From Emcibacter nanhaiensis (GTDB lineage Bacteria; Pseudomonadota; Alphaproteobacteria; Sphingomonadales; Emcibacteraceae), in contig NZ_VFIY01000008.1 of assembly GCF_006385175.1 (NCBI RefSeq), positions 1 through 64,000 on the forward strand: a stretch of DNA of 64,000 nt, read 5' to 3'. Each line of letters begins with the position of its first letter. Positions within the stretch are counted from its first letter, which is position 1. Position numbers and translations under genes: made by a program. The notes beneath the pieces are model-generated. The model saw only the letters and a list, made by a program, of their open reading frames with translations. It was not told the origin of the DNA and ran no database searches. Positions 35,085 through 44,408 of the stretch are shown piece by piece.

Positions 35085-35713
35085 GCCCCCGTCCCGACGA
35101 CAAGTCAGCCGGCTTCACCCTGCTGGAAATCCTGATCAGCATCGCGCTGTTGTCCCTGATCATGCTGATGATCACCGGCATTATCGGCTTCAGCCAGAAA
35201 TCCCTGCAGGCGACAGAGCAAAGCAGCCTGGAGCTCCACGCTGACATTGCCGTGAAACGCTTGCTGAAAAGGCTTGTGGAACAGGCGGCCCCGGCTTTTG
35301 AAACGACTGCCGACGAGGGCCAGCGGCTCGCCTTTTCCGGCACCTCAAAACGCCTGGATTTCCTGGTGCGCTCCCCGATTGACGCCCTGCCGCCGGGGCT
35401 GTACCGGGCGCGTCTGGCCCTTGAGGAAGGAACACTGCACCTGTCCCTTGCCACCATGAACGGGAAAAACCTGGTCGAGCATAAACAGCTCGAACTCGGG
35501 CCGCGTATCCTCGGCATTTCCTATTATCAGCAGAACGGCGACCGGGGGCGCTGGAGCAACCAGTGGTCTTTCCCGTCGCACGGTCCCGACCTGATCCGAA
35601 TCGCCTGCGAAAATCCCGACGATGGTGATCAAACTGAAACAATTGGCTTGTATATAAGGCCGTTATTGCTGCCGAAAGCCCAAGAAAACGAGAATGAAAC
35701 CGACACCTATTGA
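35081..35713 (+). CDS. gspJ: Minor pseudopilin GspJ
   Basis: 210-residue tip pseudopilin with the motif SAGFTLLEILISIALLSLIML. The long C-terminal beta-rich domain includes RLDFLVRSPIDALPPGLYRA and LGISYYQQNGDRGRW. GGAGGAAC stands directly before the ATG at 35081, so the earlier in-frame start is rejected. It overlaps gspL by 20 bp. Confidence 0.9.
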   Translation: MSPRPDDKSAGFTLLEILISIALLSLIMLMITGIIGFSQKSLQATEQSSLELHADIAVKRLLKRLVEQAAPAFETTADEGQRLAFSGTSKRLDFLVRSPIDALPPGLYRARLALEEGTLHLSLATMNGKNLVEHKQLELGPRILGISYYQQNGDRGRWSNQWSFPSHGPDLIRIACENPDDGDQTETIGLYIRPLLLPKAQENENETDTY

Positions 35714-36683
35714 ACCACAGGTCACAAGACTTTTTGACGGCCCGCTCACGGCGCCTGTGCTGGGCTGTTTCTGGCGGGGCGGACTTTTGCGTCAGGCAGG
35801 CTGGAATGTGGAAAAGGCCCTGGACTGGTGGTTCGAGGCCCTGGAAAATTTGATCCCGGGGAGCTGGTTGTCTGGTCCCGGCAACAATGCGGCCAACCTC
35901 CTCAGGCTGGAGGACAGCCAGACACTGGATTTTACTTTTTCCCTGCCGGCCAGCAGCTATCGTCATCTCGAAGACCTGGTAAAGCTGGAAATCGAGGAAC
36001 GCACCCCTTTCCGGCCAGAGCAGGTGCTCGGCGGCTACAAAGTCAGCCCGGCGGCTCAGGCCGGACAACTGTCCTGCCGGGTCGTGATCCTGCCGGTGCG
36101 GCAACTTGACGGCGCCGCCCTGGAAGGCGTTGACGGCCTGTGCCTGTCGACGGAAATGGTCCTTCCACTAACCGCAAACGACACTCCCTGGTCCCGCCAG
36201 CACAAGAGCAGGTCACGGCGGCGGCTTGTCCTTGCCGGTCTCACATCTTCGTTCCTGCTGCTTGCGTCCTATGTGCCTCTGCTGCTTTCCGGCCGGCAGC
36301 TTGAACAGGCCCGGGCGGAGTTGGGCCAAATCCAGGAATCCGCCACCCAGGCCGCCAACCTGCAGCAGGACCTGAACCGGCTGGCGCAAAAACAGACCGC
36401 CGCCCTCAACCTGCGGGACGGAAGCCCGTCAAGGCTTCGGGCGCTGGCGGAAATCGGCCGGGCGCTGGACGGCAGCATGGAAATCGAAACCATCGAAGTG
36501 CGGGACAATCTGCTGCTACTTGGTGGCAACAGCATTCGCGCGGCCGAGACGATTGAGAAACTGAAACAGCTGGACCTGATCCGCGGAATAGAGTTTGACA
36601 GCCAGGTCACCCTGGAAGTGGACGGTCGCGAAGCCTTTACCCTTAGGGCCATCATCAACGGGGAGACAGACAATGACAACTGA
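35694..36683 (+). CDS. gspL: GspL-like inner-membrane assembly protein
   Basis: 329-residue bitopic protein. The cytoplasmic part spans about 1-178, one membrane helix lies at about 182-205 (LVLAGLTSSFLLLASYVPLLL), and the periplasmic PilN/GspL ferredoxin-like domain begins after a coiled coil at about 206-245. It is shorter than enterobacterial GspL (about 400), as in other alphaproteobacteria. It couples GspE to the platform. Position between gspJ and gspM supports the call, although PilN-type naming is also possible. Confidence 0.8.
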   Translation: MKPTPIEPQVTRLFDGPLTAPVLGCFWRGGLLRQAGWNVEKALDWWFEALENLIPGSWLSGPGNNAANLLRLEDSQTLDFTFSLPASSYRHLEDLVKLEIEERTPFRPEQVLGGYKVSPAAQAGQLSCRVVILPVRQLDGAALEGVDGLCLSTEMVLPLTANDTPWSRQHKSRSRRRLVLAGLTSSFLLLASYVPLLLSGRQLEQARAELGQIQESATQAANLQQDLNRLAQKQTAALNLRDGSPSRLRALAEIGRALDGSMEIETIEVRDNLLLLGGNSIRAAETIEKLKQLDLIRGIEFDSQVTLEVDGREAFTLRAIINGETDNDN

Positions 36684-37254
36684 TCCCCGCTCACTTGCCG
36701 GCCGGCTGCTGGCCGTCCTGATCCTTGCCGTTCTGGTGTGGCTGGCCTATACCCTCCTGTTTGCCCCCGGGGTGTCCGGCACAGCGCAGAATATCAGCGC
36801 CCTGACACAGACCCGCGGACTGGTAGAGAAGTATACTCGCCTTGCCGGACGGAAAGACGAGATTGTCGCCCGACTGGCGGAACTGGAGCAAAATACTGAC
36901 TGGCAGAACACCTACCTGCAGGGGGAAAGCCATGCCCTCGCCGGGGCGGAACTGCAGCGTTACATCCAGTCGCTGTTGGAAGATCACGGCGCCGACCTGA
37001 AAATGATGCGCCTGCAAAGCCAGAACCCGGACAAATCGGAACGGGTCGACCTGCAGGTCAGCGTCGAGCTGAACTATGAGATGCTGACAGCTATTCTGCT
37101 TGATATTGAAACAGCGGAAATCGCCCTTGTTGTGGATCAACTGACAGTGCGGGAAAAGGCGCCGAGTGCCCGGCCGGGGGCAGACAACAGCCGTAATCTG
37201 GCCACTAAATTTGTCGTTTCCGGCCTGGCGGATATCGGGGAGGACGCGCCATGA
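36673..37254 (+). CDS. gspM: GspM-like inner-membrane protein
   Basis: 193-residue bitopic protein. The single N-terminal helix is at about 8-28 (LAGRLLAVLILAVLVWLAYTLL), followed by a coiled coil and a small periplasmic ferredoxin-like domain (LQRYIQSLLEDHGADLKMM, VSVELNYEMLTAILLDIE). It partners with GspL. The ATG at 36673 sits within the gspL end, and the stop overlaps the next gene by 4 bp. Confidence 0.8.
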   Translation: MTTDPRSLAGRLLAVLILAVLVWLAYTLLFAPGVSGTAQNISALTQTRGLVEKYTRLAGRKDEIVARLAELEQNTDWQNTYLQGESHALAGAELQRYIQSLLEDHGADLKMMRLQSQNPDKSERVDLQVSVELNYEMLTAILLDIETAEIALVVDQLTVREKAPSARPGADNSRNLATKFVVSGLADIGEDAP

Positions 37255-37868
37255 CCAAATGGACAGAGTCCTGGAATATTTTTGACACTGTTCTGGCCTT
37301 TTGCGCGGGCGCCAGCCTTGTTGTCTTTGTTCTCTCCCTTGTCACTCTCTACCATACCGACCGGGAGAGCCCCGCCAACATGTCATCCCGGTCCATTTCC
37401 CAACCTATCCAGGAAACGGACAAACAGGCCCTTTATGTTTTCGCCCGCCAGGCAAACGCCTTCCCGCTTTATGACAGCGAGGACGAACCCCGGCAAACGC
37501 AGGACAAAAACGTCATAGCAGAACCCGCTGAAGGGCAACCCCGCCTGATGGGTATCATCCGGTCCGGTAAAACAGTCTGGGTTATCCTGGAGAGCGAAGA
37601 CGGGGAAAGCCGGGAAGTGGCGGTTGGCGATAGTTTCGCGGGCTGGACCGTCAGAAGTGCTGCCGCCAACTCGGTCGAACTGGAAAAAAATGGGCGGACC
37701 CTGACCCTGTCCCTGCAGACCGAATCAGTGTCGCAAGAGACGGAAAAAGCCACATTCTCATCAGTACGAAAACCGGCAAAAAACACCTCAAATCCGGGAA
37801 AAATGGCCAATGAGGAACCGGAACCGCTCAAGATCGGAAAATATACGATCCCGCAGGTAGATGACTGA
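37251..37868 (+). CDS. gspC: GspC/GspN-like periplasmic connector
   Basis: 205 residues. An N-terminal membrane helix lies at about 13-34 (LAFCAGASLVVFVLSLVTLY). A homology-region-type beta domain at about 93-155 (RLMGIIRSGKTVWVILES, VAVGDSFAGWTVRSAAANSVELEKNG) resembles the HR domain that docks GspC to the secretin N0 domain. A disordered C-terminal tail replaces the PDZ domain of enterobacterial GspC. Its place before gspD, instead of at the operon start, is unusual. Confidence 0.75.
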   Translation: MTKWTESWNIFDTVLAFCAGASLVVFVLSLVTLYHTDRESPANMSSRSISQPIQETDKQALYVFARQANAFPLYDSEDEPRQTQDKNVIAEPAEGQPRLMGIIRSGKTVWVILESEDGESREVAVGDSFAGWTVRSAAANSVELEKNGRTLTLSLQTESVSQETEKATFSSVRKPAKNTSNPGKMANEEPEPLKIGKYTIPQVDD

Positions 37869-37947
37869 GCGCTTGTAAAACCGCTGTCACAATAGGCGGC
37901 CAATTATTCTTGGTTTGGAATCTCATCAGAATAAGGTGCGCAGGGTT

Positions 37948-40095
37948 ATGTTTCAGGTCGCAAAAAATATCATTGTTCAACCCCTCCTCGGGCTTACCGT
38001 CATATTGATTTTGCAAGGCTGTTCCCTGTACGGCAACAGTGAAAGCCCGACGTCCGCGACATTGAACCGACTGGATACCCTGCCGATGGAAACAGAAGTT
38101 TCCGACAACGGTCCCGCTGACATTTCCCCGGAAGGTGAAGCGGGTCCCAATGGAGGCTTCGAAAAGAGAGGCACGGGCCAGGTTGTGGCAAGCGCCCTGC
38201 CCTCCGTAAAACAGTGGCAGGCCTCCGGCGACGGAGTTGACCTGAACTTCCAGAATGCGGATATCCGCGCCGTCGCCGATGTGATTTTCGGCAAAATTCT
38301 GAAAGCCGCCTACAGCGTTGATCCCGCCATTGACGGCCGCATTTCCCTGCAGACCGGCGAGAGCCTGCCACGGCCGGCCCTGCTGATGGCCTTTGAAAGC
38401 GCTCTGGATACGGTGGGCGGCCGCCTGGTATTCGACGGTGTAACCTATCATATCAAATCTGCCGCCGCGGACGACTTCCCGGGCGGGCATCTGGTGGGAC
38501 TGTCATCCAAGGACATCAAAGCCGGCTACGGCCTCCATATCCTGCCGCTGAAGCATGTCTCTGCCGACCGGATTATGGACATCATCGAACCCTTTGTGCC
38601 CGTTCGCGCCAAGGTCACCGTCGAGCCGGAACGCAACCTGCTGGTCATCGCCGGCACCGGTCCGGAGCGGATGAGCCTGATCGACATGATTTCGGTCTTT
38701 GACGTCGACTGGATGCAGGGCATGTCCTACGGCCTGTATCCGCTGGAAGCCGCCAATGCCACCGACGTGATCAGGGAACTGGAAACCCTGTTTGCCACCG
38801 CCAGCGGCGATACGGCCCCCAACGCAGTGCAGTTCCTGCCGGTCGAGCGCATGAATGCCATCATGGTCATCGCCGTTAATCCGGACCTGCTGGAACGCAG
38901 CCGCGAGTGGATCACCGAACTGGACCACGGCGGCCAGAGCAGCGGCAACCGGCTCTATGTCTACAAGGTCCAGAACGGCCGGGCCCGCGACCTGGCGACT
39001 GTCCTGGGCGGCATTTTCGGCGCCGAGCAACACACCCTTGGCAACAATAGCACCGTCGCCCCCGGCCTCACCCCCAAACGCCTGTCCTCCGGCACAGACA
39101 ATCGGAACCAGGACACCAGCGAGCACGCCGGCAGAACCAGCTCTGCCATGAGCACCCTTGGCGAGGCCCGAAACTCGCAGCAGGAAGCCCAGGTCAGTTT
39201 TGTCGCCGACAACCTGCGCATCATTGCCGACGACCGCAACAACGCGCTGCTGATCATGGCCTCGCAACAGGACTACCGGCTGATCAAATCATCCCTCAAG
39301 CAACTGGATATCGAACCGCTGCAAGTGATGATCGAGGCGACCGTCGCCGAGGTGAAGCTCAACAATGACCTGCGTTACGGCCTGCAGTGGTTTTTCCAGG
39401 AAGGGGATTTCGACCTGACCCTGTCCGATGCTGATACCGGCACGGTTGCCAGTTCCTTTCCCGGGTTTTCTGCCGTGTTTGATGACCCGGATGCGAGGGC
39501 GGTACTCAATGCACTGGACAGCGTCACAGACGTGGAAATCGTCTCCTCGCCGCAGCTAATGGTGCTCAACAACCAGACCGCGATCCTGCAGGTCGGCGAC
39601 GAGGTGCCGGTGCCGGTCCAGTCCGCCACCAGCACGGAGAACTCCAATCCCCTGATTGTCAACAGCATCGACTATCGGGACACCGGTGTGATCCTGCGCG
39701 TCACCCCGCGGGTCAACAGCTCCGGCATGGTGCTGATCGATGTGGAGCAGGAAGTCTCCAATGTGGTCGAAACCCTGACCTCCGGCATCGATGCCCCGAC
39801 CATCCAGCAACGTTATCTGGCCAGCACCATCGCCGTTAAAAGCGGCGCCACCATCGCCCTTGGTGGCCTGATCCAGCATCAGATCAGCGAGGAGGAAAGC
39901 GGTGTGCCGGTGATCAGCAAAATCCCGCTGATGGGAAATCTGTTCAAGACCACCGGTTACGCCAACAAGCGCACCGAACTTCTGGTGCTGATTACACCCC
40001 GGGTCATCGGCTCCACCAGGGAAGCCCAGGAAGTCACCAAGGAACTCCGGGAACGGCTGAGCCGTATCGCCCCGGCTGCCAAATCCGATGACTGA
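37948..40095 (+). CDS. gspD: Type II secretion outer-membrane secretin GspD
   Basis: 715-residue secretin. The N-terminus MFQVAKNIIVQPLLGLTVIL is followed by ILQGCS, a lipoprotein box, so the channel may be lipidated. N0 (about 85-165) and N1-N3 repeats (with AGYGLHILPLKHVSADRIMDI and similar) follow. The C-terminal secretin barrel runs about 430-690, with VPVPVQS, DTGVILRVTPRVN and IALGGLIQHQ. The ATG at 37948 is chosen as start of the signal peptide; a TTG 33 bp upstream is possible. No pilotin (gspS) is seen. Confidence 0.93.
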   Translation: MFQVAKNIIVQPLLGLTVILILQGCSLYGNSESPTSATLNRLDTLPMETEVSDNGPADISPEGEAGPNGGFEKRGTGQVVASALPSVKQWQASGDGVDLNFQNADIRAVADVIFGKILKAAYSVDPAIDGRISLQTGESLPRPALLMAFESALDTVGGRLVFDGVTYHIKSAAADDFPGGHLVGLSSKDIKAGYGLHILPLKHVSADRIMDIIEPFVPVRAKVTVEPERNLLVIAGTGPERMSLIDMISVFDVDWMQGMSYGLYPLEAANATDVIRELETLFATASGDTAPNAVQFLPVERMNAIMVIAVNPDLLERSREWITELDHGGQSSGNRLYVYKVQNGRARDLATVLGGIFGAEQHTLGNNSTVAPGLTPKRLSSGTDNRNQDTSEHAGRTSSAMSTLGEARNSQQEAQVSFVADNLRIIADDRNNALLIMASQQDYRLIKSSLKQLDIEPLQVMIEATVAEVKLNNDLRYGLQWFFQEGDFDLTLSDADTGTVASSFPGFSAVFDDPDARAVLNALDSVTDVEIVSSPQLMVLNNQTAILQVGDEVPVPVQSATSTENSNPLIVNSIDYRDTGVILRVTPRVNSSGMVLIDVEQEVSNVVETLTSGIDAPTIQQRYLASTIAVKSGATIALGGLIQHQISEEESGVPVISKIPLMGNLFKTTGYANKRTELLVLITPRVIGSTREAQEVTKELRERLSRIAPAAKSDD

Positions 40096-40864
40096 CCGCC
40101 GGGATGCCGAGGCCGGCTTCGCGCTCATCACCGTCCTCTGGGCGGTGATCCTGATTTCCGTCTTCGTTATCCTGATCCTGCGCAGCGGCACCGGCGACAG
40201 CCTGGCCCTGACCCATGACCAGGAGGACCGACAGGCACGCGCCCTCGCCCTTGGCGAAGCAAACCATATCATGGCGCAGATGATCGCCGGGGAAGAGATA
40301 CCGATCGCGCAGGAAGTTGCACTCCCCCGGAAATCTGGAAAGCCAATTCACCTGACCGCGCTATTTCCGGAAGTTTCAAAGCTGGACGTCAACCGGGCGG
40401 ATGCAACATTGATCCGGGCCGTACTGGAAGAAAGCGGCATGGGCCAGATTGACGCGCGGGAGACAGCAGAGCGCATTGTAAATTACCGCGCCACGGTCGC
40501 CCCGTTCCAGGATATCCGGGAACTGGAAAGCCTGGGATTTGTTTCTGCCGCCACATTCCGGATCCTCGCCCCGGCCCTGACCCGCTACGGCGGAACGGTG
40601 ATTGATGCTCGTTATTTGCCGGACCTGCTTCAGCGCAGCCTCCGGCGCCTGAAGCCTTCTGACCGCCAGGCCTTTTTCCACGCAGCGGAGGCGAAAGACA
40701 AGGGGCTGACGGCGGGGAATTACCGGCTTGACCAGACCATCACAATGTCCGCAGGACGGGAATTTGATTACCACACCATCATCCGTTTCCGGCCCGGCTT
40801 TGCCACCCCAGCCGAGATCATCGAACACCGGCCCGGCAACCGCTCTCCCGACGGCATCAGCTGA
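40088..40864 (+). CDS. gspK: Minor pseudopilin GspK
   Basis: 258-residue large minor pseudopilin that caps the pseudopilus. The prepilin-like segment EAGFALITVLWAVILISVFVIL has the Leu/Ile replacing Glu at +5, typical of GspK. The helical insert includes KLDVNRADATLIRAVLEESG and RIVNYRATVAPFQDIRELES. It overlaps gspD by 8 bp at its start and the convergent oxygenase gene by 8 bp at its end. The usual order places gspK next to gspJ. Confidence 0.9.
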   Translation: MTDRRDAEAGFALITVLWAVILISVFVILILRSGTGDSLALTHDQEDRQARALALGEANHIMAQMIAGEEIPIAQEVALPRKSGKPIHLTALFPEVSKLDVNRADATLIRAVLEESGMGQIDARETAERIVNYRATVAPFQDIRELESLGFVSAATFRILAPALTRYGGTVIDARYLPDLLQRSLRRLKPSDRQAFFHAAEAKDKGLTAGNYRLDQTITMSAGREFDYHTIIRFRPGFATPAEIIEHRPGNRSPDGIS

Positions 40865-41825
40865 AAAAGCTGATCAGCACGTAACGCTGCCCCCTGGTTA
40901 CGGGCAGAACCCGGTGGGCGAGACCGCAGGAAAAAACCACGGCACCCCCGCGGGGCGGCACCACCGGCGTCGATGAATATTCCGGAAACACCAGGCCACC
41001 GCCTTCATAGTCACCGGTGTTCAGGTTTACGGTCAGGGCAAATTTGCGCTGCCGTGCATCCGGTGTCGAATTGTCCCGGTGAACTGCAAAATGGCCCTCA
41101 TCTTCGTTGCTGTAACAGGCCAGCTTGAACTTTTCCACCTGGGAGGGGGTGAAATGATACACCTGCCTGAGTTCGGGTCCCAACCGCCGGGAAATCAGCA
41201 TCATGAGACGTTCCGTCAGTGTGCTGTCATGCACATGAACATCCCGGCGCCGTTTAAGATCCGGCCGGTACTCAAGTGCCACGCCATCCCCGGCAGCGCC
41301 GTGGGAGCCGGACAGTTCCGCGCTGCCCTGCTGAAAATAGCTGATCAGGCTCCGGCATTCATCCGGCGAAAAAAGGCCTGGCACCTGCAACACCGGCGGT
41401 ACAACATTGCTGCGATCCGCAAGTGCGGGTAAGGGTCCGGTGCCGCGCCAGGCAACCCGGAGGGTACTGTCCGTCAGAATCATCTCCGGCTTTTCCAGTC
41501 CCGCGGCAGTATCCAGGCCGGTAAAATGCCGGATCAGGGCGCCGTCCGTATCCACCAGCACAATCCAGCCGTCCTGCCCCTGGGTCCCGGGCGAAACCGA
41601 CAACAGGATCGGCACCAGGCCCTGTTGTTCAGCACGGGCCCGGCACTCCGCCATGACCTCACCGTCCTGCCAACCTGCCGGCGCCAGCAGGATCAGCGCC
41701 CCCTGCCCACAACAGAGATCGTAAAACAGCCGCGCGCTCCCGGACGTATCCAGGCGGGCAAAATTGGGGATGCGTTCCCCGGTGATCATGCCCGGCCCAA
41801 CTTGGTCTGATAGCAGGTTACTCAC
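40857..41825 (-). CDS. Thioredoxin-like domain fused to prolyl-4-hydroxylase-like 2OG-Fe(II) oxygenase
   Basis: 322 residues starting at GTG (GGGAGA 7 nt upstream). The N-terminal part (about 15-130) looks like a peroxiredoxin/redoxin fold (GERIPNFARLDTSGSARLF, GALILLAPAGWQDGE) but lacks an obvious CxxC. The C-terminal part (about 215-322) is a P4Hc-type oxygenase: His and Asp in HFAVHRDNST, His in CGLAHRVLPV and the 2OG-binding Arg in RGQRYVLISF. It may hydroxylate a protein, possibly one passing through the neighbouring secretion machine. The function is not known. Confidence 0.78.
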   Translation of the reverse strand: MSNLLSDQVGPGMITGERIPNFARLDTSGSARLFYDLCCGQGALILLAPAGWQDGEVMAECRARAEQQGLVPILLSVSPGTQGQDGWIVLVDTDGALIRHFTGLDTAAGLEKPEMILTDSTLRVAWRGTGPLPALADRSNVVPPVLQVPGLFSPDECRSLISYFQQGSAELSGSHGAAGDGVALEYRPDLKRRRDVHVHDSTLTERLMMLISRRLGPELRQVYHFTPSQVEKFKLACYSNEDEGHFAVHRDNSTPDARQRKFALTVNLNTGDYEGGGLVFPEYSSTPVVPPRGGAVVFSCGLAHRVLPVTRGQRYVLISFFS

Positions 41826-41847
41826 TACACGTCTCCCATAACGAAAG

Positions 41848-41868
41848 AAGGGGCCAGAATGGCCCCTT
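41848..41868 (-). terminator. Terminator after phoX
   Basis: AAGGGGCCA (41848-41856) and TGGCCCCTT (41860-41868) form a 9-bp stem with a 3-nt loop downstream of the minus-strand phosphatase gene. The following bases are moderately T-rich. Confidence 0.7.
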
Positions 41869-41895
41869 CCCTTTGCAATTTAATGACGGTCGGTC

Positions 41896-44106
41896 TTAGC
41901 GGCCAACCGGCTTGTTGTCCTTGCGACGAACACCGATCAGGGTCGGACGGGGCTCGGAAGAACCACCGTTCGGGAAGTTGGAGTTCGGCGTACCCAGAAC
42001 ACCGCGGTCACCCGGGTGCTGGATGTTCAGGAGCAGGGTGCGGTTGTCCGGAGTAAATTCACAGCCGCAAACTTCTGAGTCGTTCGGGCCGCTCATGAAC
42101 TGACGCAGGTAACCACGGTTCGGACCTTCGGTCGGAACAGCGAATGTACCGTTGTGAACGCCGGTCGGCTGGGAACCGTCAGTCACGATCCACAGATTGC
42201 CCTGTTTGTCGAAGCTGATGTTGTCCGGAGCGCCGATCGGGCTAACCAGGTCACCGTGAGCAAAACCGGCATAGTAGGTGTCGTCACGGTCCAGGGCTTC
42301 TTCGCTGCCCAGATCCACATCGTTCAGGTCTTCGTCCTGGGTCAGGAAGCGACCAGCGGAAGACTGGGGATCACCGGCCAGCAGGAAAATTTCCCAGGTG
42401 AAGCTGGTGGCTGTGTTGTCGTCACCATCTTCGGAGATTTCGATGATATGGCCCCAGCTGTTGGCCGGACGCGGGTTGGCGATGTCCGGGAACTGCTGTA
42501 CGTCACGGCCGTCACGCTCAGCAATAGAGTCACCGGAGGTACGTTTAGTGTTGTTGGTACAAGCGACATAGACCTTGCGGGTCACCGGGTTGGCTTCCAC
42601 ATCTTCCGGACGGTCCATCGGGGTAGCGCCCAGCAGGTCACCGGCGCGACGGGCGTTGATCAGAACTTCAGCCTGGTTGTCGAACTGCGGAATGTCAGTG
42701 CCTTCAACCTTGGCGGTCTGCAGCACTTCCTGGCTGTCATAGTCCACTGCCATCCACTCACCGGTGCCGTCTTCGTTGAACTTGGCCACATAGAGTGTAC
42801 CTTTGTTCAGCAGGTTTTTGTTGCGGCGACGGTTTTTGTTGATTTTGCGCTCGGAAACGAATTTATAAACATATTCGAAGCGGGCGTCGTCACCCATGTA
42901 AACCACACAATGTTTGTTGGCGGCTTCGATGGTTGTGGCACATTCGTGCTTGAAGCGACCCAGGGCGGTCAGTTTGCGCGGCGCAGCGCCCGGATCATAG
43001 GGGTCAACTTCACAAACCCAACCGAAACGGAACGGCTCGTGCGGCTCTTTAGCAACGTCGAAGCGATCATCGAAAGCTTCGAAGCCGAGGTAGCTGCTGC
43101 CGGATGCCGGCTGCAGGCGACGGTGCATGTCAAGCAGCTTGATGTCTTTCGGATCGGTTGAACCGGACAGAGCGGCTTCCAGACCGGCGAAGTTGGAGAA
43201 GACACCGTCGGTGTTTTCTTCAGCAGACAGGTAAGTGCCCCAGGGCGTGCCGCCGGCAGCACAGTTGTTGTAGGTCCCTTTGACACGGGTACCAGCCGGG
43301 TTGGCGGAAGTCTGCAGATACTCATTCTTGCGGGCCGGACCGGTCAGCGCAAACGGTGTGTTCATGGTGATACGGCGGTTAAAGCCGGAGGATTTAACAA
43401 CCTGCCATTTGCCGTGCTTGCGCTCGATTTCGGCAACGGTCATGCCGATGGCATTGCGGGCCCATTTGTCGGCTGTCGGATAAGCCATGAAATAGTCGGC
43501 AGTGCTGCCGTAGGAACCGCGGTCCGGATACACCAGGTTGTCGTTGATATATTCGTGGTTCACACAGATCACGGCATTGTTTTTACCATTGGAGTCCGGT
43601 GTCGGCAAGGCAAAGAACTCAACCGCGTCGTTGTTGTAGCCAAACTGCTCGGCCTGGTCCTTGGCGCCTTTGTTGGTCAGGTGCTTGCCAGCCACCAGGT
43701 CAGCGTCGGACAGGTCGGAAACAAACGGGCTCAGGGACTGGCCGAACTGCAGGATGGAGTACCACTCGTAACCTTCCGGAACAACGGCAGTGTCTTCGGT
43801 GGAACCTTCGATCGGGGTGAAGGTCAGGCTGTCGGCCGGAGCAGCAGCAGCTTTGGTCGCCATCATGGGGGAAGCAACCATAGCGGAAACGGAAGCAGCA
43901 GCGGCAGAACCTTTCATAAAGCTGCGGCGCTTGATCCGCTTGGCCATCAGCACGCCGATCGGCTCGGAAGCGTTACCACGGTTTTCCAGCGGCATATCCA
44001 CTGAAGCATCCATATCGTGTGCTTTGCTTTCCAGCTCAGCGGCAATTTCATTGACTTCATGTTCAACGGTCTCCGTACCGTTAACATCTTTGACAATCTT
44101 GTCCAT
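41896..44106 (-). CDS. phoX: PhoX-family (DUF839) Tat-exported alkaline phosphatase
   Basis: 736 residues. The protein has an unusually long n-region of about 60 residues before the twin-arginine signal KRIKRRSFMKGSAAAASVSA, with processing near TKAAAA. The mature part matches PhoX phosphatases: ICVNHEYINDN, NCAAGGTPWGTYLSAEENT, the repeated blades and PDNISFDKQGNLWIVTDG. PhoX binds Fe3+ and Ca2+ and frees phosphate from organic esters outside the cytoplasm. The ATG at 44106 is favoured by GAGAG 9 nt upstream; 44115 is possible. Pho-box-like repeats lie upstream, and tatB and tatA follow in the upstream direction. Confidence 0.88.
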   Translation of the reverse strand: MDKIVKDVNGTETVEHEVNEIAAELESKAHDMDASVDMPLENRGNASEPIGVLMAKRIKRRSFMKGSAAAASVSAMVASPMMATKAAAAPADSLTFTPIEGSTEDTAVVPEGYEWYSILQFGQSLSPFVSDLSDADLVAGKHLTNKGAKDQAEQFGYNNDAVEFFALPTPDSNGKNNAVICVNHEYINDNLVYPDRGSYGSTADYFMAYPTADKWARNAIGMTVAEIERKHGKWQVVKSSGFNRRITMNTPFALTGPARKNEYLQTSANPAGTRVKGTYNNCAAGGTPWGTYLSAEENTDGVFSNFAGLEAALSGSTDPKDIKLLDMHRRLQPASGSSYLGFEAFDDRFDVAKEPHEPFRFGWVCEVDPYDPGAAPRKLTALGRFKHECATTIEAANKHCVVYMGDDARFEYVYKFVSERKINKNRRRNKNLLNKGTLYVAKFNEDGTGEWMAVDYDSQEVLQTAKVEGTDIPQFDNQAEVLINARRAGDLLGATPMDRPEDVEANPVTRKVYVACTNNTKRTSGDSIAERDGRDVQQFPDIANPRPANSWGHIIEISEDGDDNTATSFTWEIFLLAGDPQSSAGRFLTQDEDLNDVDLGSEEALDRDDTYYAGFAHGDLVSPIGAPDNISFDKQGNLWIVTDGSQPTGVHNGTFAVPTEGPNRGYLRQFMSGPNDSEVCGCEFTPDNRTLLLNIQHPGDRGVLGTPNSNFPNGGSSEPRPTLIGVRRKDNKPVGR

Positions 44107-44353
44107 GTCCAACATCTCTCTGTTAAAGTTGAAGTTAAGAAAATAATCAAACCCACCCATCCCCTTTGAAAGACGAGGATCAATGCTTGACTGCCGAAGA
44201 AACTAGAGATGAATTGTGAAACTAGGATCGAAACAAAATTAACGTTTTTTTAACTATTTGTTATCGAGCAAACGGGATTGCCGGAGCAGGCCGCCCCGGT
44301 CCCGAAAGAAGCTGATTTCCAGCCGTGAAATTGTATAAAATTGTATCAGTTTG

Positions 44354-44382
44354 GAGACAGTTCTGTTACAGGCGGGTCACAT
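44354..44382 (-). promoter_or_regulatory. PhoB-box-like triple repeat upstream of phoX
   Basis: On the minus strand: ATGTGAC-N4-CTGTAAC-N4-CTGTCTC, three units at an 11-bp step. TACAAT follows 8 nt downstream and could be a -10 element. The site lies about 250 bp before the phoX start, implying a long leader. PhoB binding is inferred. Confidence 0.5.
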
Positions 44383-44408
44383 AGAACATCGGTAAGGCCC
44401 TAATATAA

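Noticed and set aside
33823-40864. Type IV pilus biogenesis operon
   Set aside because: The set G-H-I-J-K pseudopilins with L, M, C and D follows type II secretion. No PilT, PilM or PilQ-type arrangement is present.
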